Below the pieces are notes generated by a model that made no database searches, was not told where the DNA came from, and saw nothing but the letters and a program-made list of their open reading frames with translations. Positions 1 to 7,909 of a DNA stretch of 64,000 nt are shown piece by piece. The DNA is from JBBQWR01 sp038210495. Lineage in GTDB: Bacteria; Planctomycetota; Planctomycetia; Pirellulales; DATAWG01. The stretch lies in the NCBI GenBank assembly GCA_038210495.1, contig JBBQWR010000024.1, forward strand, positions 1 through 64,000, in the 5' to 3' direction. The position numbers and the translations under genes were made by a program. How positions within the stretch are numbered: the first letter of the stretch is position 1; every line of letters starts with the position of its first letter.

Positions 1-345
1 TGGAAATCAAACGACGATTGTTTACACTCTGTACTCATAGGGCTGCCTCCGTGCCGTGGATCAAGTTGTGTTTAGCGACAACAACTTATGCCATAGCGGG
101 CAGCCTTTTTCCATAGGGGCAGTGAGAAATGCGGGCTAGCCATTGCTGGCTTGCCCAGCCAGATATGCAATGCGTTATACCGCCGATGTGGAAATCCGTA
201 CTCGTGAATTCGATTTCCATTCCTGAAATGTTTTGGCAAACTGGTGTTTGCCGGCCAAAACAAAGGCCACTTATAGGCGGATCGGAACAGTGTCGTTTCG
301 TCTTTGCCATTGCGAGTCAATCACTGTTAGGCGGAGCGGTTAACG
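1..345. other. No gene recognised at the window edge
   Basis: I see no convincing coding region here. Short open frames exist on both strands, but they lack a recognisable domain, a good ribosome binding site or a family-like length. The 3' end holds the leader of the response regulator gene, including a GGAG-type ribosome binding site near 332. Confidence 0.5.
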
Positions 346-762
346 ATGTCGATGGATGACTTTTTCCCTCAGCCGATCGCAAATATTCCTCCCCTCCGGG
401 TTCTGGTGGTCGACGACCAGCGAGACGAAGCTGATCCCATGGCCCAGTTGCTTACGTTTCGCGGCTACAGCGTCAAGGTCGCCTATGGCTCGCGCGAAGC
501 GCTGCGAGTCGCAACCGAGTTTCGGCCCGACGTGCTGGTCTGCGATCTCGGGCTGCCGGAAATGAACGGCTACGAGTTGGCCAAGCAACTCAAGGAACAT
601 TTGCCCGAGGCCGTCCTAATCGCAACGACAGGGCACATCGATGGCGCCTATTCTTTGCAAGCGCGAGAGGCCGGCTTTCATCATTTTTTCACGAAACCGG
701 TGAGTCTCGCTAAGCTCAGACAGGTGCTAGAATCGGTCGGCGAGCGTCGGCCGGCGCCGTGA
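346..762 (+). CDS. Single-domain response regulator (CheY-like receiver)
   Basis: This 138-residue protein is a stand-alone receiver domain with no output domain. A short N-terminal extension precedes the first strand. The acidic pair is D23-D24, the phosphoacceptor is D67 in the context VCDLGLPEMNG, and the conserved lysine lies in FFTKP near the C-terminus. Such proteins receive phosphate from a histidine kinase and act by protein contact. No kinase is adjacent, so the partner is unknown. A purine-rich GGAG site upstream supports the ATG at 346; an in-frame ATG at 352 is an alternative. The gene ends in front of a palindromic repeat that separates it from a convergent gene. Confidence 0.9.
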   Translation: MSMDDFFPQPIANIPPLRVLVVDDQRDEADPMAQLLTFRGYSVKVAYGSREALRVATEFRPDVLVCDLGLPEMNGYELAKQLKEHLPEAVLIATTGHIDGAYSLQAREAGFHHFFTKPVSLAKLRQVLESVGERRPAP

Positions 763-808
763 GGGACGTGGCGGGTGACAGTTCGCCGATCGGCGAAGAA
801 CGATAATC

Positions 809-895
809 TACATAGCCGCGGCATCCTGCTGCGCCGTCATGCTTTAATTTAAACCGACGTCACGGTACGGCGCGGCAGGATGCCGCGGCTATGTA
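809..895. repeat. Palindromic repeat, CATAGCCGCGGCATCC family, copy 1
   Basis: Two 29-base arms (809-837 and 867-895) are reverse complements except for one position, which could form a G-U pair in RNA. A 29-base AT-richer spacer separates them. The left arm starts TACATAGCCGCGGCATCC. The element fills the gap between the convergent genes ending at 762 and 899, so it could act as a bidirectional terminator or a REP-like mobile hairpin. Related copies lie at 7451, 16883, 22424 and 48347, with a solo arm at 45243. Confidence 0.9.
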
Positions 896-898
896 CGC

Positions 899-1825
899 TT
901 ACGGTCCACGCCGATAGATCGCCGCGGCCGGCGTTGCGACCGGCGCGATGGCTCCCGGTGGCGCCGGGTTTCCGCCGCCGCTGGAGTGCACAAGATTGTT
1001 CATGTCGGCCAGATTCACATTCGGATAGCCCGTGTACTCCGGCTTCGCCCACAGCTGCGGACTCTCCGCCGGCAACACGTTCACTTGCAAATTGGCGATG
1101 TCGATCCGCAACGACAATTGCGCGCCCGGATATTGGATCTCAATGTGCCGAGGCAAGATCGCTCCGGTGACCGGGTCGCGCCGATGTTGATTGGTGATCG
1201 CGGTGGCAATGCGGTTGCCTTGCGGGTCGTACAAGTGTTGCTCGAGCACCAGCCCGCGCGAGGCGTCGAGCACCGTCACCTTGGTCAGATCGCCCGTGGC
1301 GCTGCGCCGCACGGTGCGAATCTGCACTCGGCCCTGGCCGACGGGCGTTGGCCCTTGCGGCAAATCGGCGGGGCTGAATTGCACGAGTCCCATGGCTTCG
1401 ACGATCCACTGCGGCTCGACCGGCATGATCTGCTTGGCGGCGCTGGCGGCATACTGATCGTGCCGGCAGAAGTACATCGCCGGTGGCTGACTGCGACGAA
1501 TCCACATCCAGAAAAGGTCGTCGTTGCTTCCCAAATCGACCTCGGGTCCGGTGATCGCCGTGGTGGCGCGCATCCGAAACCGCCGCGGGGGCATGAGCGC
1601 GATATTCACTGGCAGCGTCGGCGCGCCGGGCACGGTGAGCGTTGCTTGATTGACCGATACGCTGCTGATCTTGGCCGTATTGGCATTCACGGCGCCGATC
1701 AATTGATCCATCGGCGCCGTGGGAGGCAGCGTCACCGGCAAAAGCTCTTGGCGCACGCACGTCGAACCGCTAGCCGAGAAGACGAGCAGCAACAGTCCGA
1801 GCGAGATGAGGCGGAGGTTGGGCAC
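899..1825 (-). CDS. Hypothetical secreted or lipoprotein-like protein
   Basis: The product has about 308 residues if translation starts at the GTG at 1825. That start gives a short hydrophobic N-terminus (NLRLISLGLLLLVFSASG) followed by a cysteine near residue 23, which resembles a lipoprotein signal, although the lipobox is weak. The longer open frame upstream would overlap the next gene and is unlikely. The body is a mixed beta-rich domain with repeated statements of size PPRRFRMRA and FWMWIRRSQPP, suggesting a LolA- or LppX-like lipid-binding fold by general pattern only. A proline/alanine-rich tail ends the protein. It lies 37 bases downstream of the gene at 1863-2390 on the same strand, so the two are probably cotranscribed. 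Confidence 0.65.
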   Translation of the reverse strand: MPNLRLISLGLLLLVFSASGSTCVRQELLPVTLPPTAPMDQLIGAVNANTAKISSVSVNQATLTVPGAPTLPVNIALMPPRRFRMRATTAITGPEVDLGSNDDLFWMWIRRSQPPAMYFCRHDQYAASAAKQIMPVEPQWIVEAMGLVQFSPADLPQGPTPVGQGRVQIRTVRRSATGDLTKVTVLDASRGLVLEQHLYDPQGNRIATAITNQHRRDPVTGAILPRHIEIQYPGAQLSLRIDIANLQVNVLPAESPQLWAKPEYTGYPNVNLADMNNLVHSSGGGNPAPPGAIAPVATPAAAIYRRGP

Positions 1826-1862
1826 GGCGACGTTGTTACTGTAGTGGTTACCGGACTTTGAA

Positions 1863-2390
1863 TCATGCCGCGTTACGAAGCAGTAGTTGAGCGAACATTT
1901 GTTGAATGGCCGCCGCGCGGGCCGGCTCGGGCATAACGACCGCGATTCGGTAGTCGGCTTGCCGCCGCGGGCAGGATACAACCAGCATCTCCTCGTTGGC
2001 GCCGTTTTTTTCGGTTTCCTCAAGCCGCAAGACACGGCGGCGAATGAGCAGCAGCGTCAGCACATATCGCATGTCGGCCGAATCGGATTGATCGGCCAGC
2101 TCATCGAACAACTGAAGCATCGCGTCGTTCGGCGCCCACTGTGGCTTTTTGGCGTCAGCCGCCGGAACTTGCGACTTCCACCAGCCAAGCGAATTCTCCG
2201 GCGGTCCATGCCAAGCCGCGGCGCAGTAGTCTTGTCGGGAGACCGTGGCCCCCGACGGAATCAGCGCGGAGTAAAACGTCTCACCGGGGGCTAATTCCCG
2301 TCCGGTGACTGCACAATGCCGTGAGAACCGTTGAACTTCGTAATCCACGAGAGAAAACTTGCGAAGAGAAGATTCACATGCCCGCGCCAC
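1863..2390 (-). CDS. Conserved hypothetical protein with a CAVTGRELAPGE motif
   Basis: This protein has up to 175 residues. The N-terminal part contains CAVTGRELAPGETFYSAL, a cysteine-bearing motif I associate with small conserved planctomycete proteins of unknown function. A charged central region and a C-terminal helix rich in methionine and leucine follow. A GTG at 2348 would start the protein directly before this motif (VDYEVQRFSRHC) and is a credible alternative to the ATG at 2390. It is the first gene of a probable two-gene unit with the lipoprotein-like gene downstream. No catalytic motif is visible and I do not assign a function. Confidence 0.65.
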   Translation of the reverse strand: MARACESSLRKFSLVDYEVQRFSRHCAVTGRELAPGETFYSALIPSGATVSRQDYCAAAWHGPPENSLGWWKSQVPAADAKKPQWAPNDAMLQLFDELADQSDSADMRYVLTLLLIRRRVLRLEETEKNGANEEMLVVSCPRRQADYRIAVVMPEPARAAAIQQMFAQLLLRNAA

Positions 2391-2584
2391 TTGCTAGTAG
2401 CTCGCAATCCACCGGGGGCGGATGGTACGCGAAAGCGCCAATTCGCTCAATACGACGAATGCGCTCCGAAGATGCGGCGACGGCGCAAAGTGGAGAAGAA
2501 CGAAATCGCCCCAAGGCCGCGCGGCGACTGTCGGCTGACAAATCGACGTCAATTGTACTTTGACGCGCCGCCAACTCAATTGGC

Positions 2585-3946
2585 TTACCAGCGAAAGCCC
2601 ATGCCCAGCGACGCGCCGTTCAAGAAGATGTCGCTATTATTGTCAACGGTCTTCAGAGCGAACGATGTGAAGTTGAGTTGCTTAGGCGCCAGCGCGATCG
2701 TCGTCAGCCACGTGAAGTCATACGAAATGTGAAAATCCAAACGCGGGCGGATTTGCCAGCCTGCGAATAAACTCATATCGCTGACGAACGCCGCGTCCGT
2801 ATGGGTGGATTTGTGCTGCTGCGTAACCACGCCGAGCGTCGCGTCGTTGAATGTCAGCTCGCTGATTGCTTCCGCGAAATTGAGCGATGGGGCGCCCTTG
2901 CCGCGGATGCCTAGATACCAGGTATCATGGTGGTAAAGCAATTCGCTGCCCAGCGATAAGCCGAGCAGGTTATTGTTGGTTCGGATGTGCTCTTCGCCGC
3001 CGAAGACGGTGGTTGGCACATTGTCGCGGCGTGCCATGAAATCGAATTTCTCTTGAAGAACCACGTCCCTTAAGCCCAGCAAGAACGTGAAGGTCGTGCC
3101 GTCTTCGGCTTCTTGCTTCCAGATCCCGTCGTCACCATAGACAAGTTGGTCGCGACCGAACCGCCGCGTGAAACGTAGATTGATTTCGCCGCTGTCGTAC
3201 ACGGATTTATAGTAAAAGAAGGCGGCGTCGGCGCCGTTGAAGCCGCCGAGTGTAACATTCCCTTGATTGAACAGACTACCCGGCTGACGAGCGATGACTT
3301 CGTACGCACGATGCCAGTTCTCGGGACCATCATAAATCGCTTCAACGCTGTGCTCCCATTTGTCCGGCGTGCGGCAAATCCAATAGCCAATCGCGACGCG
3401 GCTGCCGCCGGTCACGCCAAGCGACAGCAGATTCTCGTTCACCCGATCGCCGTTTGCCGCGTCAATGGTCAGAGAATGCAAGCCGCTGCGTCTCGGGATC
3501 GGATGATTCAAGACGACCGCGTCAGTGCTCGTGTAGAACCGGGTGGGCTCGAACCAACTGGAACTATTCACCAGCAATGGCTTCGTCTGCCAGCCTTCCC
3601 AGGCGTCGTGCATGATGGGAAACATGGGATCGCTGGGGCCGTGCTGAAGGGCCCCGGCCGAAGCCCAACCTGGCGGAACAGCTTCCATGCCCGGCTGCTG
3701 ATCGTCGGGCCCTGGCATGGGCTCGGTTGCCGGCGGCTCATCGGGCTCAATCGCGGAGGTCTGCTGGAATTCCGCTCCGTCGTCACCGGCGGACCGTGAC
3801 CGACTGCCCGCGCGGGGCGATTCGGCGGCCCGCGAATTGTTCGTGAGGCTCTGGATAGCCAGAATCACTAGACTCATGGCAATCAGCCTGGCCGCGATCT
3901 TGAGCACTCGTATACCCCTTGGTCTGTGCCGCGTCATAACTCTCAC
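2585..3946 (-). CDS. BBP7-family outer membrane beta-barrel protein
   Basis: This 453-residue protein starts with a basic stretch and a hydrophobic segment (residues 14-38) consistent with a Sec signal ending near AAES. A proline-rich linker follows, then a domain opening with WFEPTRFYTSTDAVVLNH. From there to the end are alternating polar and aromatic beta strands typical of an outer membrane barrel. The last residues are SLGMGFRW, a terminal aromatic strand as needed for BAM recognition. Similar proteins are numerous in planctomycetes and are annotated as BBP7 family. Function is unknown; a structural or pore role in the outer membrane is inferred. It is transcribed divergently from the glycosyltransferase at 4199. 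Confidence 0.8.
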   Translation of the reverse strand: MRVMTRHRPRGIRVLKIAARLIAMSLVILAIQSLTNNSRAAESPRAGSRSRSAGDDGAEFQQTSAIEPDEPPATEPMPGPDDQQPGMEAVPPGWASAGALQHGPSDPMFPIMHDAWEGWQTKPLLVNSSSWFEPTRFYTSTDAVVLNHPIPRRSGLHSLTIDAANGDRVNENLLSLGVTGGSRVAIGYWICRTPDKWEHSVEAIYDGPENWHRAYEVIARQPGSLFNQGNVTLGGFNGADAAFFYYKSVYDSGEINLRFTRRFGRDQLVYGDDGIWKQEAEDGTTFTFLLGLRDVVLQEKFDFMARRDNVPTTVFGGEEHIRTNNNLLGLSLGSELLYHHDTWYLGIRGKGAPSLNFAEAISELTFNDATLGVVTQQHKSTHTDAAFVSDMSLFAGWQIRPRLDFHISYDFTWLTTIALAPKQLNFTSFALKTVDNNSDIFLNGASLGMGFRW

Positions 3947-4198
3947 CCGGCTTTCCGAAACTAGCGGAGTCGAAGATTCCTATTGCTCAATCGGACACGG
4001 CAAGGTCCACGCCGCAGGAATAAACGGCAAAATCATAGAAATCGGCAATTTCAGCGCAAGCCTCCCAAGCCTCGTATAAGTCAAACGGTTGGCGTCTCGT
4101 GGTTTAAGTGGTTACTGTCCCAGTCGCAGTTGCTATTCTTAAGTTGCACTTTCAAATGGCGTGGCCCCGTCTTTAAAACCTCAATCATTCGCAGCTCG

Positions 4199-4972
4199 AT
4201 GCCCTCTTTTGCTCAAGCTAGCGGCGCTCGGACCCAGCTATCGCAGAGCGAATCGGCTGGCTGCAACGGAGCCAGCCTACCGGCCGCGCCCTTGCTCTCC
4301 GTGGTCATGCCAGCTTACAACGAGCGGCATACGATCGAAGAGGTTGTGTCGCGGGTATTAGCTTTGCCCCTCGCCCTGGAACTGATCGTCGTCGACGATG
4401 CCAGCACCGATGGCAGTCCCATGTTGCTTGAGGACTTCGCGAAGACGCCGGGTGTCTGCCTTGTCCGGCACGCGATCAACCGTGGCAAGGGGGCCGCGCT
4501 GCGAACGGGCTTCGCCGCGGCCCGCGGACAAATCGTCATCGTCCAAGACGCCGATCTCGAATACGATCCGTCCGACTACCCGTCGCTCATCGAGCCGATT
4601 GTCGCGGGCGAAGCCGACCTCGTCCTGGGCAGCCGTTTCCTGGATCGGGCAAATCGCCAAATGCCGCTATTGACTCGCTGGGCCAACCGCCTCATCACGG
4701 CGGCGTTCAACCGCGCGCTGGGCCTTCGATTGACCGATATCGAGACCTGTTACAAAGCCTTCCGCCGGGAAACGCTGCACGAGATCTTGCCCCTCCTCAA
4801 AGAAGATCGATTCGGGATCGAAATCGAGTTGGTCGCCCGAGCCACAAAAATTCCTGGCGTTCGCCTCGCCGAGCGTCCGATCCGCTACAAGCCTCGCACT
4901 CGACAAGACGGCAAAAAAATCGGCTGGCGCGACGGCCTCGAAGCCCTGCGATGCATCCGCCGATATGGCTGA
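4199..4972 (+). CDS. Family 2 glycosyltransferase (DPM1/GtrB-like)
   Basis: The 257-residue product has a GT-A fold signature: LLSVVMPAYNER at residues 32-43, VDDASTDGS at 65-73 and QDADLEYDP at 116-124, which contains the metal-binding DxD. The C-terminal half carries the ETCYKAFRRE motif seen in dolichol- or undecaprenyl-phosphate sugar transferases. It lacks the two C-terminal membrane helices of GtrB, so it is the soluble type. It probably moves a sugar from a nucleotide donor to a polyprenyl phosphate on the cytoplasmic face. The ATG at 4199 is chosen because the upstream in-frame extension is basic and low in family character. It is not in an obvious operon. Confidence 0.85.
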   Translation: MPSFAQASGARTQLSQSESAGCNGASLPAAPLLSVVMPAYNERHTIEEVVSRVLALPLALELIVVDDASTDGSPMLLEDFAKTPGVCLVRHAINRGKGAALRTGFAAARGQIVIVQDADLEYDPSDYPSLIEPIVAGEADLVLGSRFLDRANRQMPLLTRWANRLITAAFNRALGLRLTDIETCYKAFRRETLHEILPLLKEDRFGIEIELVARATKIPGVRLAERPIRYKPRTRQDGKKIGWRDGLEALRCIRRYG

Positions 4973-5219
4973 AGTCATCGGGCAACAATCGCCGACGTCG
5001 AAGCGCGGATGGCTTTTTCAGAAATCCGAAATCGATCAACTAATTTCGGACCGCTGACACACACGCGGCTCAATGGGTCTGCACGGCCTTGGCTTTAGAG
5101 ACACTTGCCCCTCGACGGGTGGTCGGGGCGCATCTTGACTCGGCCCCTCTCTCACGCCATCCTAACACCACCCTCATGGCCACCTAACGAATTGCCGCTG
5201 CGATACCGCGACCCCGACT

Positions 5220-6635
5220 ATGTCCAATATTGCAATGACCGAAACGGCTGTTCCCAGCGATTTGCCGACGCGCGATCTTCCGCCGGCGCCTTTGGAACTG
5301 GCGTTGCCTAGCGAACGAATGGCGGCGGGCCGAGCACAGCGCGTCGCCATGCGTCGCTCGATGCATTCCAGTTGGAAGCCGGCGCCGGACCGCCCCGATC
5401 CCATTGCGCTGCTGGAAGAATCCAATCGCACTCGGCAGCAAGATTTGACGCCGATTCGATATGGCCGGATGTTAGTCTCGCCATTCACTTATTTGCGGGG
5501 CAGTCCGATCGTGATGGCGCACGATTTATCGCAGCTGCCGACGCCGGGAATTCGCACTCAACTTTGCGGCGACGCTCACCTGATGAACTTCGGGTTGTAC
5601 GCCAGTCCCGAGCGCAATTTGCTGTTCGACATCAACGACTTCGACGAGACGTTGCCGGGCCCATGGGAATGGGATCTGAAGCGGCTCGCCGTCAGTTTTG
5701 TGGTCGCCGCACGCGCGCACAATTTCCGCGACCGGGATGGCAAAGAAGCGGCTCGGGCGTGTGCCCGCTCGTACCGCGCGCGGGTTCGCCAGTACAGTCA
5801 AATGAAGCTGCTGGATGTCTGGTATTCGCGCGTGGACGCTCCGGCCGCTCTGACGGTATTCAGCCGCACGGAGAAAAAGAACGTGGAGGGCCAATTCAAT
5901 AAGGCTCGACTACGAACCCGCTTGCAGGCCTTGTCCAAGCTGACCATCGTGGAAGACGGAAAGCTTCGCATCGTGGACCATCCCCCGCTGGTGCAGGACG
6001 TCACGCATCCCAATTTCGACGAAATGCTTCACAGGCTCTTTGCCGGCTATCATGCTTCGCTGGAGGACGAGCGGCGGATTCTCGTGGAGCGATATCGGTT
6101 CGTCGATTTCGCCCGTAAAGTAGTCGGCGTCGGCAGCGTCGGAACTCGGTGCTATATCGTGCTACTCGACCCGGGGCATAGCGAAGATCCCCTGCTGCTG
6201 CAGATTAAACAGGCTGAGGCTTCGATCCTGGAGCCATTTGCCGGTAAGAGCCGGTATCACAACCACGGGCGTCGGGTCGTTTGCGGCCAGCGGTTGATGC
6301 AATCCGCCAGCGATATTTTTCTGGGGTGGTCAAGCGAAGGAGAGCACGATTATTATTTTCGGCAACTCCGCGACATGAAAGGCGCAGCCGACGTGGAGAC
6401 GATGTCCGCCTCCGATCTGATCGACTATGCCGTGCTATGCGGATGGGTTCTCGCTCGAGCCCATGCCCGGTCGGCCGACGCGGCGCCGATCGCCGGCTAT
6501 TTGGGGAACGGCGCCGCGTTCGACGATGCGCTCGCTGATTTTGCCTTGAACTACGCCGATCAAAACGATCGCGATTATGAAACTCTGAAAGCGGCGGTAA
6601 AATCCGGCCGCATCGCCGCCGAGATGGGAATATAA
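5220..6635 (+). CDS. DUF2252 domain-containing protein
   Basis: This 471-residue protein matches the DUF2252 pattern: CGDAHLMNFG at 116-125, FDINDFDE at 136-143 and WDLKRLAVS at 151-159. These resemble the catalytic loop and metal-binding part of a kinase-like or aminoglycoside-phosphotransferase-like fold. The family occurs widely in actinobacteria and planctomycetes, and its substrate is unknown. The full family length is present and no motif is broken. It is transcribed in the same direction as the MgtC-like gene 205 bases downstream, but a palindromic repeat lies between them, so cotranscription is uncertain. Confidence 0.9.
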   Translation: MSNIAMTETAVPSDLPTRDLPPAPLELALPSERMAAGRAQRVAMRRSMHSSWKPAPDRPDPIALLEESNRTRQQDLTPIRYGRMLVSPFTYLRGSPIVMAHDLSQLPTPGIRTQLCGDAHLMNFGLYASPERNLLFDINDFDETLPGPWEWDLKRLAVSFVVAARAHNFRDRDGKEAARACARSYRARVRQYSQMKLLDVWYSRVDAPAALTVFSRTEKKNVEGQFNKARLRTRLQALSKLTIVEDGKLRIVDHPPLVQDVTHPNFDEMLHRLFAGYHASLEDERRILVERYRFVDFARKVVGVGSVGTRCYIVLLDPGHSEDPLLLQIKQAEASILEPFAGKSRYHNHGRRVVCGQRLMQSASDIFLGWSSEGEHDYYFRQLRDMKGAADVETMSASDLIDYAVLCGWVLARAHARSADAAPIAGYLGNGAAFDDALADFALNYADQNDRDYETLKAAVKSGRIAAEMGI

Positions 6636-6680
6636 CGAGGAAGCCGGCGACCTGTTCCTGATAACCGTTAACAATCCTCC

Positions 6681-6719
6681 GGGTGGCCGGGGCTGGAGGC
6701 GTTTTCGCCGAAGCCCCGG
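6681..6719. repeat. Palindromic repeat, GGTGGCCGGGGCTGG family, copy 1
   Basis: The outer stem CCGGGGCT (6687-6694) pairs with AGCCCCGG (6712-6719). Inside it GGCG pairs with CGCC around a TTTT loop. A nearly identical element lies at 30032-30070 in reverse orientation, differing by one substitution and a one-base change in the loop. This shows a dispersed repeat family and not a chance hairpin. Confidence 0.85.
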
Positions 6720-6840
6720 AGCGTGGTCCCAACATCGAGAACAGGCAAGCACGGGTTTCGTTGGTCCTGCCCCGGGGGCACTCAAGCGTCGTTAAAATAT
6801 CGTTTCTCAACATCGCGAGCAGAATCCGAGACAACCGTTT

Positions 6841-7308
6841 ATGCCGGCCGGCCACCTTGAATTCAGTGAAATCGTGTTGAGGCTGTTCGTCGCCGCCGGC
6901 TGCGGCGCGGTCTTGGGAATCGAACGCGAATACCATAAGAAGCCAGCCGGGCTGAGAACGCTGATCCTGGTCTCAGTCGGCTGCGCCACCTTTATCCTGG
7001 TGGGACTGGACGCCCAAGCCGAGGCGGGCGTAGGTGAGGCAGCGGCCAACACATCGCACTTGACGCAGGGGTTGATTCAGGGCGTCATGCAAGGCATCGG
7101 CTTTTTGGGCGCGGGAGCGATCCTGCAATCGCAGGGATCGGTTCGCGGAGTGCTAACCGCAGCCGCCGTTTGGATTTGTGGCGCCGTCGGCGCCGCCTGC
7201 GGTTTTGGAGATTTCCGAATCGCGGGGCTTGCTTGTGGGTTAGCACTGTTCACCGTAGTCGTCTTTGGTTTCCTCGAACGACGGACATGGAAAGAGGAAC
7301 CAGACTGA
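6841..7308 (+). CDS. MgtC/SapB family membrane protein
   Basis: This 155-residue protein has four to five hydrophobic segments and the MgtC core motifs GIEREYHKKPAGLRT (26-40), GIGFLGAGAI (85-94) and VRGVLTAA (101-108). It corresponds to the membrane domain only; the C-terminal ACT-like domain of pathogen MgtC is absent, as in the short SapB type. The family has been linked to magnesium limitation and inhibition of F-type ATPase in some bacteria, but the role of short environmental members is not known. No regulatory leader or riboswitch can be recognised upstream. Confidence 0.88.
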   Translation: MPAGHLEFSEIVLRLFVAAGCGAVLGIEREYHKKPAGLRTLILVSVGCATFILVGLDAQAEAGVGEAAANTSHLTQGLIQGVMQGIGFLGAGAILQSQGSVRGVLTAAAVWICGAVGAACGFGDFRIAGLACGLALFTVVVFGFLERRTWKEEPD

Positions 7309-7909
7309 TAACGCGCGGCGGTCGCGCTCATTTCTGCGTGACGCTCTTATTTTGACTGCCCAAACGGGGTGAAGTCGCGATTTGCTTTTCTTTACGGCTT
7401 GACGGACCAAAAGCCGGCATAATCACCAAGTCGAAGGCTCGGCCCCCATTTCTGCGGCATCCTGCTGCGTCGTACCGAGCCGCGATCGCGGCTCCGAGGT
7501 ATCGCCGTGGGCGATCTCAAATCTCCCACGATCGTCGTCCGTTGGGCAATGACAACTCACGGGCCATCCGTGTACAGCGCAGCAGGGTGCTGTGGCTAGG
7601 TGTCGCCCGGTCCGCCACTCGCGGATTGGGGCCATCGGAATATTTTCTCCAGATTACCGACTCGCATTGAGCGTAACGCGCTGGGGGCGCCAGTCGACGC
7701 CATTCCTACACCCCCCGTACGCCGTAAGTTCGTGCCGATTTTCTTGCTCAAATCGCTTGAGCCGGGGGCGCGGCGATGGAATAGCTTGCCCAGCCAGCGC
7801 CGACTTACCCAAATTTCGATTCTCATTCCATTCCGCTTAAGCCACTGTCCGATTGCTACAAGATGGAGAGACACTAGGACGAGCGGTTAACCCATGCGGA
7901 CCAACACAG
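7309..7909. other. 601-base gap holding a repeat and no gene
   Basis: No open frame here has recognisable coding character. The gap contains the enlarged copy of the CATAGCC-family element at 7451-7600. The rest shows nothing I can identify. Confidence 0.5.
7451..7600. repeat. CATAGCC-family palindrome, enlarged copy with nested palindrome
   Basis: The outer arms are TGCGGCATCCTGCTGCG near 7452-7468 and GCGCAGCAGGGTGCTGTGG near 7578-7596, which are imperfect reverse complements and match the family consensus. Between them sits a perfect 18-base palindrome, GAGCCGCGATCGCGGCTC (7477-7494), itself flanked by TACC and GGTA. The spacer is about 110 bases, against 29-70 in other copies, so this copy seems to have acquired or retained internal sequence. 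Confidence 0.7.

Noticed and set aside
986..1861. Long plus-strand frame (291 codons) opposite the lipoprotein-like gene
   Set aside because: It is rich in Arg, His and Gly and is the mirror of a minus-strand gene with a signal peptide; long antisense frames are common at this GC content.
6636..6840. Magnesium riboswitch before the MgtC-like gene
   Set aside because: The gap holds a dispersed palindrome and no recognisable M-box or ykoK structure.
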